A stretch of 64,000 bases of DNA from Proteiniclasticum sp043951855. Lineage in GTDB: Bacteria; Bacillota; Clostridia; Clostridiales; Clostridiaceae. This document shows, one piece after another, positions 24,555 through 32,016 of the stretch. The position numbers and the translations under genes were made by a program. Position 1 is the first letter of the stretch, and the number at the start of each line of letters is the position of its first letter. Where the stretch lies: contig NZ_JBINJW010000001.1 in NCBI RefSeq assembly GCF_043951855.1, positions 186,001 through 250,000 on the forward strand. Direction: 5' to 3'. A model generated the notes under the pieces. That model was not told the origin of the DNA. It worked only from the letters and a program-made list of their open reading frames with translations, and did no database searches.

Positions 24555-25244
24555 TTATTCCATGATCTTTATCGGATCAAAATTGATGTAATCGCATGAA
24601 GTGAGGATGTATTCCACTCCGCTTCGGTATCCCGTCATGACTCTCTGAAGAGATTTGCCGTGAAGATGTCCATAAATGACCTTTTCCACTCCATACTCTT
24701 CAAATATATCAGTAAACTCCGAATCTTTAAAGGTTTCATTCACCGGAGGATAATGAATCATCACAATGATCTTCTCATACCCGGCCTTTTTCGCTTTATC
24801 CAGAGACATTCTCATTCGAAGCAGTTCTCTCTTGTAGATTTTCTCATCCTCTTCCTTGTATAACGCACTTCCAGGAAGCACCCATCCGCGACTGCCGCAG
24901 ATGGCATAGTCTTCATACGCGAAAAAGTTGTTCTGAATAAAATCCATATTGTCATACATGCTGTTGAGCTTTGTAATGCTTCCCCACCAGTAGTCATGAT
25001 TGCCTTTGATCATGATCTTTCTGCCTGGAAGCTTCGCCACAAAGTCCAGCTCCAGTTTACTGGAAGCCATGTTCATGGACCAGGAAAGATCCCCTGCCAG
25101 AAGCACCGTGTCTTCCTCTGTGATCTTACTGAGCCAGTTTTCTCTGATCTTCTCATCATGGTCTCTCCACTCATCGGAAAAGACATCCATGGGTTTGTCT
25201 CCGCTTAAGGAAAGATGCAGGTCGGAAATGGCGAAAAGAGCCAT
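24555..25244 (-). CDS. Calcineurin-like metallophosphoesterase
   Basis: A 229-residue soluble phosphoesterase with the complete metal-binding set: SDLHL (residues 7-11), AGDLSW near residue 50 (the usual GDxxD with Trp in place of Asp region), KGNHDYWW near residue 79, a HYPP histidine near residue 164 and GHLHG near residue 192. Members cleave phosphodiesters or phosphomonoesters using two metal ions; the substrate here is unknown. Its start codon overlaps the tyrS stop by one base (TAATG), so it is translationally coupled to tyrS, a recurring gene order in some Bacillota that does not itself explain the function. Confidence 0.9.
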   Translation of the reverse strand: MALFAISDLHLSLSGDKPMDVFSDEWRDHDEKIRENWLSKITEEDTVLLAGDLSWSMNMASSKLELDFVAKLPGRKIMIKGNHDYWWGSITKLNSMYDNMDFIQNNFFAYEDYAICGSRGWVLPGSALYKEEDEKIYKRELLRMRMSLDKAKKAGYEKIIVMIHYPPVNETFKDSEFTDIFEEYGVEKVIYGHLHGKSLQRVMTGYRSGVEYILTSCDYINFDPIKIME

Positions 25245-26464
25245 TACTCTGTGATGAGGATTCTGTAGATTTTCTTCTTCCCTTTTTTCACCAGGAGATA
25301 GTTCTCGGCAAAATCCTCTTCCTTTAATTTATGATCGATATCGATGATCTTCACATCCTCGATGCTGACCCCACCCTGCTGCATATTTCTTCTGCCTTCA
25401 GATTTGGAAGGGAATACTCCACCTGCCAGGAGAATTTCCAGAAGTGGCTTTTCCAGATCTGCCTTTGTGATTTCCACTGTTGGCACGTTGGAAAGATCCG
25501 TTCCACCACCGAAGAGCGCTTCTGCAGCACTTCTAGCCTTATTCGCTTCCTCTTCTCCATGTACGAGTTTTGTCACTTCGTAAGCCAGGAGCTTTTTGGA
25601 TTCATTGATTTCCTGACCTTCCATAGCTTCGATTCTTTCAATTTCGTTGATATCCACGAAGGTAAGAAGCTTCAGACATTTCACCACGTCCTGATCGTCC
25701 ACGTTTCTCCAGTACTGATAGAAATCATAGACCGGTGTCTTCTCGGGATCCAGCCATAGGGCTCCGTTTACGGTTTTGCCCATCTTCTGCCCCTGGGAAT
25801 TGGTCAGAAGTGTACAGGTCATGGCATAGGCAGTCTTTCTTTCCTTTCTTCGCACAAGATCGATTCCTGCCAGCATGTTGGACCACTGGTCATCACCACC
25901 CAGCTGCATGGTGCAGCCATGGTTCTGGTTCAGGTACAGGAAGTCATACCCCTGCATCAGCATATAGTTGAACTCCAGGAAAGATAATCCCTTTTCCAGC
26001 CTCTGCTTGATGCTCTCTGCGCGAAGCATGTTGTTCACAGAGAAATGAACGCCGATGTCCCTTAAAAATTCCACATAGTTGAGATTCATCAGCCAGTCCG
26101 CATTGTTCAGAAGCAGCGCTTTGTCCTCACTGAAATCAATGAATCTTTCCATCTGCTTCCTGATGCCCACGATATTTCTTTCGATATCCTCTCTTGTGAG
26201 CATGGATCTCATATCGGTCTTTCCGGAAGGATCTCCGATCATGGCCGTTCCTCCACCCACTAAAGCGATGGGCTTGTGTCCGGCTTTCTGCATATGTGAC
26301 ATGAACATCATGGCGATGAAATGTCCCACATGAAGACTGTCCGCTGTGGGATCGAAGCCGATATAGAAGGTTACTCTTTCTTCTTCAAGGGCTTTCCTGA
26401 TTTCTTCTTCATGGGTCAGCTGCTTGATATATCCCCTTCTGGTTAATTCTTCAAATACACTCAT
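25244..26464 (-). CDS. tyrS: Tyrosyl-tRNA synthetase
   Basis: A 406-residue class I synthetase that charges tRNA-Tyr. The HIGH-type motif is HVGH at residues 45-48 (within ADSLHVGH), and the KMSKS equivalent is KMGKT near residue 233 (GQKMGKTVNG). The C-terminal S4-like RNA-binding domain is present (PSKSEGRRNMQQGGVSIED region). AGGAG lies 8 bases before the ATG. Many Bacillota tyrS genes carry a T-box, but there is no T-box core or specifier in the 100 bases upstream, so this copy is apparently not controlled that way. The next gene overlaps its stop by one base. Confidence 0.97.
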   Translation of the reverse strand: MSVFEELTRRGYIKQLTHEEEIRKALEEERVTFYIGFDPTADSLHVGHFIAMMFMSHMQKAGHKPIALVGGGTAMIGDPSGKTDMRSMLTREDIERNIVGIRKQMERFIDFSEDKALLLNNADWLMNLNYVEFLRDIGVHFSVNNMLRAESIKQRLEKGLSFLEFNYMLMQGYDFLYLNQNHGCTMQLGGDDQWSNMLAGIDLVRRKERKTAYAMTCTLLTNSQGQKMGKTVNGALWLDPEKTPVYDFYQYWRNVDDQDVVKCLKLLTFVDINEIERIEAMEGQEINESKKLLAYEVTKLVHGEEEANKARSAAEALFGGGTDLSNVPTVEITKADLEKPLLEILLAGGVFPSKSEGRRNMQQGGVSIEDVKIIDIDHKLKEEDFAENYLLVKKGKKKIYRILITE

Positions 26465-26570
26465 TTTTACAACTCCTGACGATTTTTACTACATCTAAGT
26501 ATACCTAATTTCCAGCGGTTTGTGAAATGAAAAAACGGTAAACCCTGAATTATGGAGTTTGCTGAAATGA

Positions 26571-26608
26571 AAAAGGAACTCTCTTCATCTCAGAAAGTTC
26601 CTTTTCCT
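26571..26608. terminator. Bidirectional terminator after the 77-residue gene
   Basis: AAAAGGAACT (26571-26580) pairs with AGTTCCTTTT (26596-26605) around a 15-base loop. It lies 18 bases after the stop of the small leftward gene and upstream of tyrS. Confidence 0.75.
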
Positions 26609-26622
26609 TTAAGTGCAGTAGT

Positions 26623-26856
26623 TCATCGAATATACGGCTTTACCCGTCTATAATCTTTCCTATGCACGTATACTGTGTAGATTGTTGAGTATTTTCGAGA
26701 TTTCTCCACTGCTTCTGTTTCCTGTTTCACTTCACCGGAGTCCTTCTCCTTTGCTTTGAACCTGATATCATGAGCACGAAGCATATTCCGGATTTCATTG
26801 AACTTCTGAACAGAAACACCTCGATAGACTTCCTTCCTGTTCCAAAAAAAGATCAC
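26623..26856 (-). CDS. Small protein of unknown function (77 aa)
   Basis: I do not recognise the family with certainty. The N-terminal MIFFWNRKEVYRGVSVQKFNEIRNMLRAHDIRFKAK pattern, a polar linker, and a C-terminal strand YTVYVHRKDYRRVKPYI look like a small alpha/beta domain of the DUF2007 kind, which binds by pairing two short strands around a helix. The start is the GTG at 26856, since AGGAGGGG ends 6 bases upstream; the longer TTG-initiated ORF lies across that ribosome site. It stands alone between two terminators. Confidence 0.65.
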   Translation of the reverse strand: MIFFWNRKEVYRGVSVQKFNEIRNMLRAHDIRFKAKEKDSGEVKQETEAVEKSRKYSTIYTVYVHRKDYRRVKPYIR

Positions 26857-26890
26857 ACAAAACCCCTCCTGTGAAAGCTCCAAGTTAAAT

Positions 26891-26922
26891 CAAAAAGCTC
26901 CAATCAAAATCGGAGCTTTAAA
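26891..26922 (-). terminator. Terminator of the P-loop gene
   Basis: AAAGCTCC/GGAGCTTT (26894-26901 with 26912-26919) forms an 8-bp stem, followed on the minus strand by TTGATTT. It lies 8 bases after the stop of the 138-residue ATPase-like gene. Confidence 0.75.
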
Positions 26923-26926
26923 AAGG

Positions 26927-27343
26927 TTAACTGAGAACCTTGTACTTTTCTAATTCAGATACAGCCAATTCACCCTCATCGTGCATAGCAATAAAGAGAT
27001 CAATGTCATTGGCCTCGGAGAAATTCTGGAGTTTTTCAAAAATCTTCTCGGATGTTTCACTCTTCTTGTCCATTCCATTGAAGAGGCCATCCACAAATAT
27101 GGTAGTTACATCATAGTTTGTTGATATGATTCCACAGAGGAACCCGTAGATTGACCTGTAGTCTGTGAGTGCGTATTCGTCTGCATCGATAAATCGGATT
27201 TCTCTATCCAGCTCATGGATTGCACGAGAATCGTCATCGACAAAAACAACATTGCCTTTGGCTGTTTTGACTTTTTCATTGGCAAGAGATACCATCTTCT
27301 TACTTTTTCCTGATCCCCTCTTGCCATAAATTACCTGTATCAT
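26927..27343 (-). CDS. Small P-loop ATP-binding protein (138 aa)
   Basis: A 138-residue protein starting with a Walker A motif, GKRGSGKS (residues 7-14). A hydrophobic strand ending in an aspartate (VTTIFVDGLF near residue 80) is a likely Walker B, and the C-terminal part continues an alpha/beta ATPase core (DIDLFIAMHDEGEL). Small proteins of this type occur in Clostridia, usually annotated only as ATP-binding or PilT-like; no function is known to me. At this size it has no room for a second functional domain. The start at 27343 was chosen because GGGAG lies 8 bases upstream; a GTG three codons earlier is the alternative. Confidence 0.78.
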   Translation of the reverse strand: MIQVIYGKRGSGKSKKMVSLANEKVKTAKGNVVFVDDDSRAIHELDREIRFIDADEYALTDYRSIYGFLCGIISTNYDVTTIFVDGLFNGMDKKSETSEKIFEKLQNFSEANDIDLFIAMHDEGELAVSELEKYKVLS

Positions 27344-27560
27344 GTCAATCACTCCCTTTGTAAATTTGGTCTTGAAAACCTTTAAACTATGTCTTAATTA
27401 TATAATTATCCGAAAATTTAGTCAAACCATAAACCCCTTTTTAGTGGCACATATTGAATTAATTTTCCCGTCACCGAAAAGATTCACAACCTGATTCTGG
27501 TTTTCATTGACAGATTCGTAATATAGTCAATTTATTTTCCAATTATTTTATCTTTCATTG

Positions 27561-27589
27561 TTCACATAATGAGAATAATCTGATATAAT
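27561..27589 (+). promoter_or_regulatory. Sigma-A promoter of the zinc-ribbon gene
   Basis: TTCACA at 27561-27566, a 17-base spacer and consensus TATAAT at 27584-27589. Confidence 0.78.
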
Positions 27590-27620
27590 GAAATTGCCGT
27601 AAGGTAATATTATTTTAGAC

Positions 27621-27689
27621 ACAGTAATTTTCTTAGCTATCCAGGCCCTTAGCCTCAGAAAACCTAAAAAAATACTGTTGCTAAGGAGG
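27621..27689 (+). promoter_or_regulatory. Leader RNA with competing stems that cover the zinc-ribbon ribosome site
   Basis: GCTAAGG (27680-27686), which overlaps the AAGGAGG ribosome site, can pair with CCTTAGC at 27647-27653 or with CTTAGC at 27632-27637. The second pairing would cross an ACAGTA (27621-27626)/TACTGT (27673-27678) stem, giving an H-type pseudoknot. The pairings are seen directly; a switching or temperature-sensing role is inference. Confidence 0.45.
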
Positions 27690-27697
27690 AAAAAACA

Positions 27698-27859
27698 ATG
27701 GAAGACAAGAAAATCATCTGCAGAGACTGCGGAAACGAATTCACATTCACAGTTGGTGAACAGGAATTCTACAAAGAAAAAGGATTTGAAAACGAGCCAG
27801 TAAGATGCCCAGACTGCAGAAGAGCAAGAAAGGCTGAAAGAAACAATCAGAGAAGATAG
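27698..27859 (+). CDS. Zinc-ribbon protein (53 aa)
   Basis: A 53-residue protein. Two CxxC pairs (CRDC at residues 8-11 and CPDC near residues 38-41) frame a short beta-ribbon, with the segment NEFTFTVGEQEFYKEKGFENEPVRCPDC typical of the small probable zinc-binding family found across Bacillota and Cyanobacteria. A basic tail (RRARKAERNNQRR) suggests nucleic-acid contact. It begins 8 bases after AAGGAGG, behind a consensus promoter and a structured leader, and ends at a strong terminator, so it is an independently regulated gene. The function is not established. Confidence 0.88.
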   Translation: MEDKKIICRDCGNEFTFTVGEQEFYKEKGFENEPVRCPDCRRARKAERNNQRR

Positions 27860-27865
27860 TCCTTT

Positions 27866-27896
27866 AAAGGTAGTTACATTGTAGCTACCTTTTTTC
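27866..27896 (+). terminator. Terminator of the zinc-ribbon gene
   Basis: AAAGGTAG (27866-27873) pairs with CTACCTTT (27885-27892), with a TTACA/TGTAG inner pairing, followed by T residues. It lies 7 bases after the stop. Confidence 0.85.
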
Positions 27897-27969
27897 AATG
27901 AAAAAAGTTATAATAGAGTGCATAAGTCACATTACTTTATAAAATATAGAAGACATGGAGGATCTACTT

Positions 27970-28983
27970 GTGGAAGAAAAAAAGAAAATTGTATTAAGTG
28001 CCATCAAACCGTCTGGAGAAATCACCCTGGGAAATTATCTGGGTGCCATCAAGAACTGGATCGGTTTTCAGGATGAATATGAATGCTTTTACTGCATTGC
28101 GGATCTTCACGCCATCACCGTAAGACAGGAGCCCAAGCTCTTAAGAAAAAGAGTGCTGGAGATCCTTGCGATCTATATCGCATCCGGACTTGACTATACC
28201 AAAAGCACCCTCTTTGTGCAGTCCCATGTGCCCGCGCACTCCGAGGCTTCCTGGATTCTCACCTGCAACGCCAACATGGGGGAACTCTCCAGAATGACCC
28301 AGTATAAGGACAAGACAGCGAAGCTGAAGGAAAACACCTCCATCTCCGCAGGTCTGTTCAATTATCCTGTGCTCATGGCAGCAGATATCCTCATCTACAA
28401 CGCGGACTTCGTTCCCGTGGGGATCGACCAGAAGCAGCATGTGGAACTGGCTCGTGACATCGCGCAAAGGTTCAACTCCAGCTATTCCGATACCTTCACC
28501 CTGCCGGAAGCGAAGATTCCGGAAAATGCTGCCAAGATCATGGATCTTCAGGATCCGTCGAAGAAGATGTCCAAATCTGATGACAATCAGAATTCCTACA
28601 TCCTCGTTCTGGACCCACCAGATGTGATCCGAAGAAAGATTTCAAGAGCGGTCACTGACTCCGTAGGCGTGGTCAATTACAGCGACGAGCAGCCAGGCGT
28701 GAAGAATCTCATCAACATCATCTGCGCCATCAGGAATGTGAAACCGGATGAAGTAGTGGCTTCCTTTGAAGGAAAAGGCTACAAGGAGTTCAAGGAATAC
28801 GTGGCGGAGGTCATCATCGAAGAACTGGAACCTGTCCAGAAGAAGGCCAATGAACTCCTGACAGACAAGTCAAAACTCGAGGAAATCTATTCCGAAGGAG
28901 CCATGAAGGCCAATTATGCAGCCATGAAAGTGCTGAGAAAGATGCAGAAGAAAGTGGGTCTGCTCCCTCCAGTGAGAAAATAG
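27970..28983 (+). CDS. trpS: Tryptophanyl-tRNA synthetase
   Basis: A 337-residue class I synthetase that charges tRNA-Trp, of normal length. The HIGH-type motif is TLGNYLG (residues 19-25, following KPSGEI), and KMSKS is present near residue 200 (SKKMSKSD). Substrate-side segments such as FVQSHVPAHSEASWIL and MAADILIYN are typical. The start is the GTG at 27970: GGAGG (27957-27961) is 8 bases before it and overlaps the ATG that begins the longer ORF. There is no T-box. A terminator with 18-bp arms follows. Confidence 0.96.
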   Translation: MEEKKKIVLSAIKPSGEITLGNYLGAIKNWIGFQDEYECFYCIADLHAITVRQEPKLLRKRVLEILAIYIASGLDYTKSTLFVQSHVPAHSEASWILTCNANMGELSRMTQYKDKTAKLKENTSISAGLFNYPVLMAADILIYNADFVPVGIDQKQHVELARDIAQRFNSSYSDTFTLPEAKIPENAAKIMDLQDPSKKMSKSDDNQNSYILVLDPPDVIRRKISRAVTDSVGVVNYSDEQPGVKNLINIICAIRNVKPDEVVASFEGKGYKEFKEYVAEVIIEELEPVQKKANELLTDKSKLEEIYSEGAMKANYAAMKVLRKMQKKVGLLPPVRK

Positions 28984-29000
28984 AAACAGAATCCGATCCA

Positions 29001-29041
29001 ACAGGAAAGGCAGCTGAATCCTCTTCAGCTGCCTTTCCTGT
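29001..29041. terminator. Bidirectional terminator after trpS
   Basis: A perfect 18-bp inverted repeat (29001-29018 with 29024-29041) with a 5-base loop separates trpS from the convergent gene at 29051. Confidence 0.88.
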
Positions 29042-29050
29042 TCCCTTTAA

Positions 29051-29515
29051 TCAGTCCTCTTTGCTGTATCTCTCCCGATATTCTTCCATGAGCTCGGAAG
29101 AAGTGGCCACGATGCGCCCATCTTTAAACCCCAGAGCGAAATGCTCCATGGCCTCATCCATGATGAGGTCTCTCTCCATTTCCAGATCCGGAAAAGTGGC
29201 GTTCTGCGCATAGATAATCTGCTCTACGTCAAACCGCTCATGCCAGGAGATTTCGGCCATCATGTCCTCTCTTTGGGTTCTTGGATACTCTTCCATCTGA
29301 AAATCGCCGAAAAACATCTGCCTGTCCGAGAACAGATAACGGCTTCTCTCCCCTTCTATGACCACTTCCGTGGTTCTTACAGGAACGCCCTCCACATACA
29401 CCTGTGCCTCTATCTTCCTTACGATTTCTTCATTGAAGGGCATTTTCGGCACTGCCCACACTGCCAGCAGCGCAAGAACAAGAATCCAGATCCATATTTT
29501 TGTGTTTGTCTTCAT
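29051..29515 (-). CDS. Membrane-anchored protein of unknown function (154 aa)
   Basis: A 154-residue protein with one N-terminal membrane segment (WIWILVLALLAVWAVP, residues ~8-24) acting as a signal anchor, and a soluble extracytoplasmic part rich in acidic residues and methionine. The first part of the soluble region is beta-rich (AQVYVEGVPVRTTEVVIEG), the rest helical (MERDLIMDEAMEHFALGF). No catalytic motif is seen. The start was placed at 29515, with GGAGG 5 bases upstream. The gene lies 31 bases after the PTS gene in the same direction, so it may be transcribed with it. Confidence 0.68.
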   Translation of the reverse strand: MKTNTKIWIWILVLALLAVWAVPKMPFNEEIVRKIEAQVYVEGVPVRTTEVVIEGERSRYLFSDRQMFFGDFQMEEYPRTQREDMMAEISWHERFDVEQIIYAQNATFPDLEMERDLIMDEAMEHFALGFKDGRIVATSSELMEEYRERYSKED

Positions 29516-29546
29516 ACCATCCTCCAATTATGTGCAGCCGCTTACC

Positions 29547-31010
29547 TTACAGCAGTTTCCGGATCTCTTCCAGCAGAAAATGCACCTGAGGACCGATGAT
29601 GATCTGAAAGTCCTCTTCCTGCTGAACGATGCCCATGACGCCCATTTCCTTCAGCCTCTCCTTGTCCACCTGATCAGGATGTTTCACTTCCAGTCTCAGC
29701 CTGGTGATGCAGGCATCTGCTGTGAGCACATTGTCATGTCCTCCGCAGGCTTTCAGGAGATTCTTCGCAAGCTTCTTGTAATTTGCAGTGTAGAGGCTGC
29801 TTTCTTCTTCCTTCTGGACTTTTCTCACTTCTCTTCCAGGCGTCATGAGATTGAATCTTCTGATGCAGAAGGAGAAGGAAGAATAGTAAAGGAAAAAGAA
29901 GAAGATTCCCATGACTAGAAGCATCCCCATGTTCTTCGCCATGGGCATCCTTATGCTCAATAGAAAATCCGTAAAGCCTGCACTGAAACTGAATCCTGCA
30001 ATCCACTGAAATTCTGCCGCGATATACAGGGAAAGTCCTGTGAAGAGCGCATGGAGCAGGTAGAGCAGCGGTGCCACAAACATGAAGGAAAACTCCAGAG
30101 GTTCCGTGATGCCCGTGAGAAAGGAGGCAATGGACGATGTGCCCATGAATGATTTCGTTTTACGGATCTGCCCTTTGGTTGCGGCCCTTGCCATGGCCAG
30201 GGCCGCTCCTGGAAGACCGAACATCATGATTGGAAAAAATCCTGCCAGGTACATACCCGTCACTCCATGGATTCCAGAGGACTGCCAGAAATTCCCGATG
30301 TCATTGATCCCGATGACATCAAACCAGAACACCGAATTCAGAGGATGATGTAGCCCCAGTGGAATGAGCAGTCTATTGAGAAAACCGTAGATCCCTGCAC
30401 CGAAAGCGCCAAGGGAACTGATCCTGCCACCAAATATAATGAGCATGTCATACAATACAGGCCACAGAAAATAGAGAAGAATACTGACGAAAACCATGGT
30501 GAAGGTACTAATGATGGGGACAAATCTCTTCCCACCGAAAAAATTAAGACCTTCTGGAAGTCTCAGATTCTTGAATCTGTTGAACATGTATGCCGCCACA
30601 AGGCCGGATAGAATCCCGGTAAACTGGTTTCCGATGCTGTAAAAAGCCGCACTTACTTCTTCCAGGGGGATACGCTGATACATGGAAACGGATTCCGGTG
30701 ACAGCATTTTCGTTACGGTCAGGTAGCACAGTATGCCAGAGAGGGCTGCTGAACCGTCTCTTTCCCTGGCCATGCCAAGGGCTACGCCAGCCGCAAAAAG
30801 AATCGGTACATTATCCATGATGATGAGCCCAACCTGAAGAAGCACCCGGGATAGAAGGGTGCTGTACCCCAGACCCGTGGACTCGATCCAGTATCCGATC
30901 CCCACAAGGATCGCGGCCGCCGGCAGCACAGACACCGGAAGCATGAGGGATTTACCCAGTCTCTGACTGGCGCTTAACATTCTGTTTCTGATCTTTCTGA
31001 TTCTATACAT
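29547..31010 (-). CDS. PTS glucose-family permease EIICB, copy A
   Basis: A 487-residue fusion of an EIIC channel domain (about ten hydrophobic segments, residues ~15-390) with a C-terminal EIIB domain carrying the phosphorylation cysteine in DACITRLRL near residue 430. There is no EIIA domain, so it must use a separate EIIA protein. The glucose/N-acetylglucosamine branch is indicated by the SLMLPVSVLPAAAIL start and the GLHHPLNSVFWF motif near residue 220. The gene starts on the base after the antiterminator stop (TAGATG), so the two are coupled. It has an N-terminal extension of about 13 residues relative to copy B. The exact sugar is unknown. Confidence 0.9.
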   Translation of the reverse strand: MYRIRKIRNRMLSASQRLGKSLMLPVSVLPAAAILVGIGYWIESTGLGYSTLLSRVLLQVGLIIMDNVPILFAAGVALGMARERDGSAALSGILCYLTVTKMLSPESVSMYQRIPLEEVSAAFYSIGNQFTGILSGLVAAYMFNRFKNLRLPEGLNFFGGKRFVPIISTFTMVFVSILLYFLWPVLYDMLIIFGGRISSLGAFGAGIYGFLNRLLIPLGLHHPLNSVFWFDVIGINDIGNFWQSSGIHGVTGMYLAGFFPIMMFGLPGAALAMARAATKGQIRKTKSFMGTSSIASFLTGITEPLEFSFMFVAPLLYLLHALFTGLSLYIAAEFQWIAGFSFSAGFTDFLLSIRMPMAKNMGMLLVMGIFFFFLYYSSFSFCIRRFNLMTPGREVRKVQKEEESSLYTANYKKLAKNLLKACGGHDNVLTADACITRLRLEVKHPDQVDKERLKEMGVMGIVQQEEDFQIIIGPQVHFLLEEIRKLL

Positions 31011-31838
31011 CTAACTGATCGCCTTATTCATATGCACCATGAGGTACACCATTTCCTGCAGACTCAGTTCATGCTGAAAATTCTTCCTCACGAAGGTCTT
31101 TATTTTCTTTTCCACCGTCTTGAACCTTCTGTCCTTCTTCAGAAACATGCCATAGAACTCTTCCACATGATCTTCCGTACTGGGCTGCTTCAGAAGGATT
31201 CTTTTGGCCAGAAACTTCAGGTGCGAATTGAGACGCGCCAGAGAAATCTCATCTTCACTGAAATCAATGTCGAAGACCTGCTCGATGATCTCCACGATCC
31301 CGCTGGTGAAAAGAAAAATCTTGGAAATGCTCTCCTTGTTTTCGCCCAGGGAAGCATTGACCATATGCATGGTGATATAGCCCGCCTCATGTTCTGACAG
31401 GCTTACTCCTGTAGCCTCCTTGATATACTCCAGACCCTTCAGTCCGATTTTGAATTCCTCCGCATAAAGACTTCTGATTTCATGGAGCATCAGATTGGGG
31501 ATTTCCATCCCCTGCTTCTTCCTCTCCACCGCATAGGTGATATGATCGATCATGCCCACCAGGGCATTCACGGTCATTTCAATCCCCAGTTCTTCCTTGG
31601 CTCGGTCTCGGATCTTCTGGGTAGCATCAATAAGCTTCATGGGTGTATCCCCAAGAAGCCTGTAGAACCGGTCTCTGCTGTCATCCAGAACCTCATAGAC
31701 CTTTTCGATTTTCGATTCATTGACCAGATCTCCTGGTTTCTTCTGAAACCCCAGTCCTGTGCCAGTCAGAATCATTTCTTCCCCTTGATCGGATCGGGTT
31801 GCAACGATATTGTTATTAAACACCTTGATGATTCGCAT
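31011..31838 (-). CDS. PRD-type transcriptional antiterminator (LicT/GlcT family)
   Basis: A 275-residue RNA-binding antiterminator. The N-terminal CAT domain (residues 1-55) has the expected IIKVFNNNIVA start and GTGLGFQKKPGD, and binds RAT hairpins. Two PTS-regulation domains follow, with phosphorylatable histidines in the MIDHITYAVER and YITMHMVN segments of PRD1 and the LNSHLKFLAKR and LMVHMNKAI segments of PRD2. EII-dependent phosphorylation is expected to switch it off when no sugar is present. It lies between two EIICB genes, and the only RAT in the area is in front of copy B at 33587-33614, its likely target. GGAGG lies 6 bases before the ATG. Confidence 0.93.
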   Translation of the reverse strand: MRIIKVFNNNIVATRSDQGEEMILTGTGLGFQKKPGDLVNESKIEKVYEVLDDSRDRFYRLLGDTPMKLIDATQKIRDRAKEELGIEMTVNALVGMIDHITYAVERKKQGMEIPNLMLHEIRSLYAEEFKIGLKGLEYIKEATGVSLSEHEAGYITMHMVNASLGENKESISKIFLFTSGIVEIIEQVFDIDFSEDEISLARLNSHLKFLAKRILLKQPSTEDHVEEFYGMFLKKDRRFKTVEKKIKTFVRKNFQHELSLQEMVYLMVHMNKAIS

Positions 31839-31970
31839 CTACAACCTCCAAAAAAACTCTTACATCCATTATAGATTGAATTTTCCATTTTTCCTAGATT
31901 TATCGAAACGCCATCTGATTCTCCAGTCTTCGTCGTGTTTTTCCAGAGAGCTTGGAAACCACGGCAAACA

Positions 31971-32000
31971 AAACGGCCATCTTTCGATGACCGTTTCTTT
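31971..32000 (-). terminator. Terminator of PTS copy B
   Basis: On the minus strand an 11-bp stem with one G-U pair (31996-31986 with 31981-31971) closes a GAAA tetraloop, followed by TTTGTTTG-like T-rich sequence. It lies 20 bases after the copy B stop and before the antiterminator gene. Confidence 0.8.
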
Positions 32001-32016
32001 TTCTGTTGGAATCTGT

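Larger units (their letters stand above)
27344..27697. other. 354-base gap: divergent control region and structured leader
   Basis: The left half should hold the promoter of the P-loop gene (very AT-rich, no clear -35/-10 pair). The right half holds a consensus promoter (27561-27589) and a 105-base leader of the zinc-ribbon gene with competing stems. An apparent 116-codon minus-strand ORF across the zinc-ribbon gene is a shadow. Confidence 0.6.

Noticed and set aside
26465..26570. T-box in front of tyrS
   Set aside because: Many Bacillota tyrS genes have one, but here the region is only about 100 bases, with no T-box core and no specifier loop.
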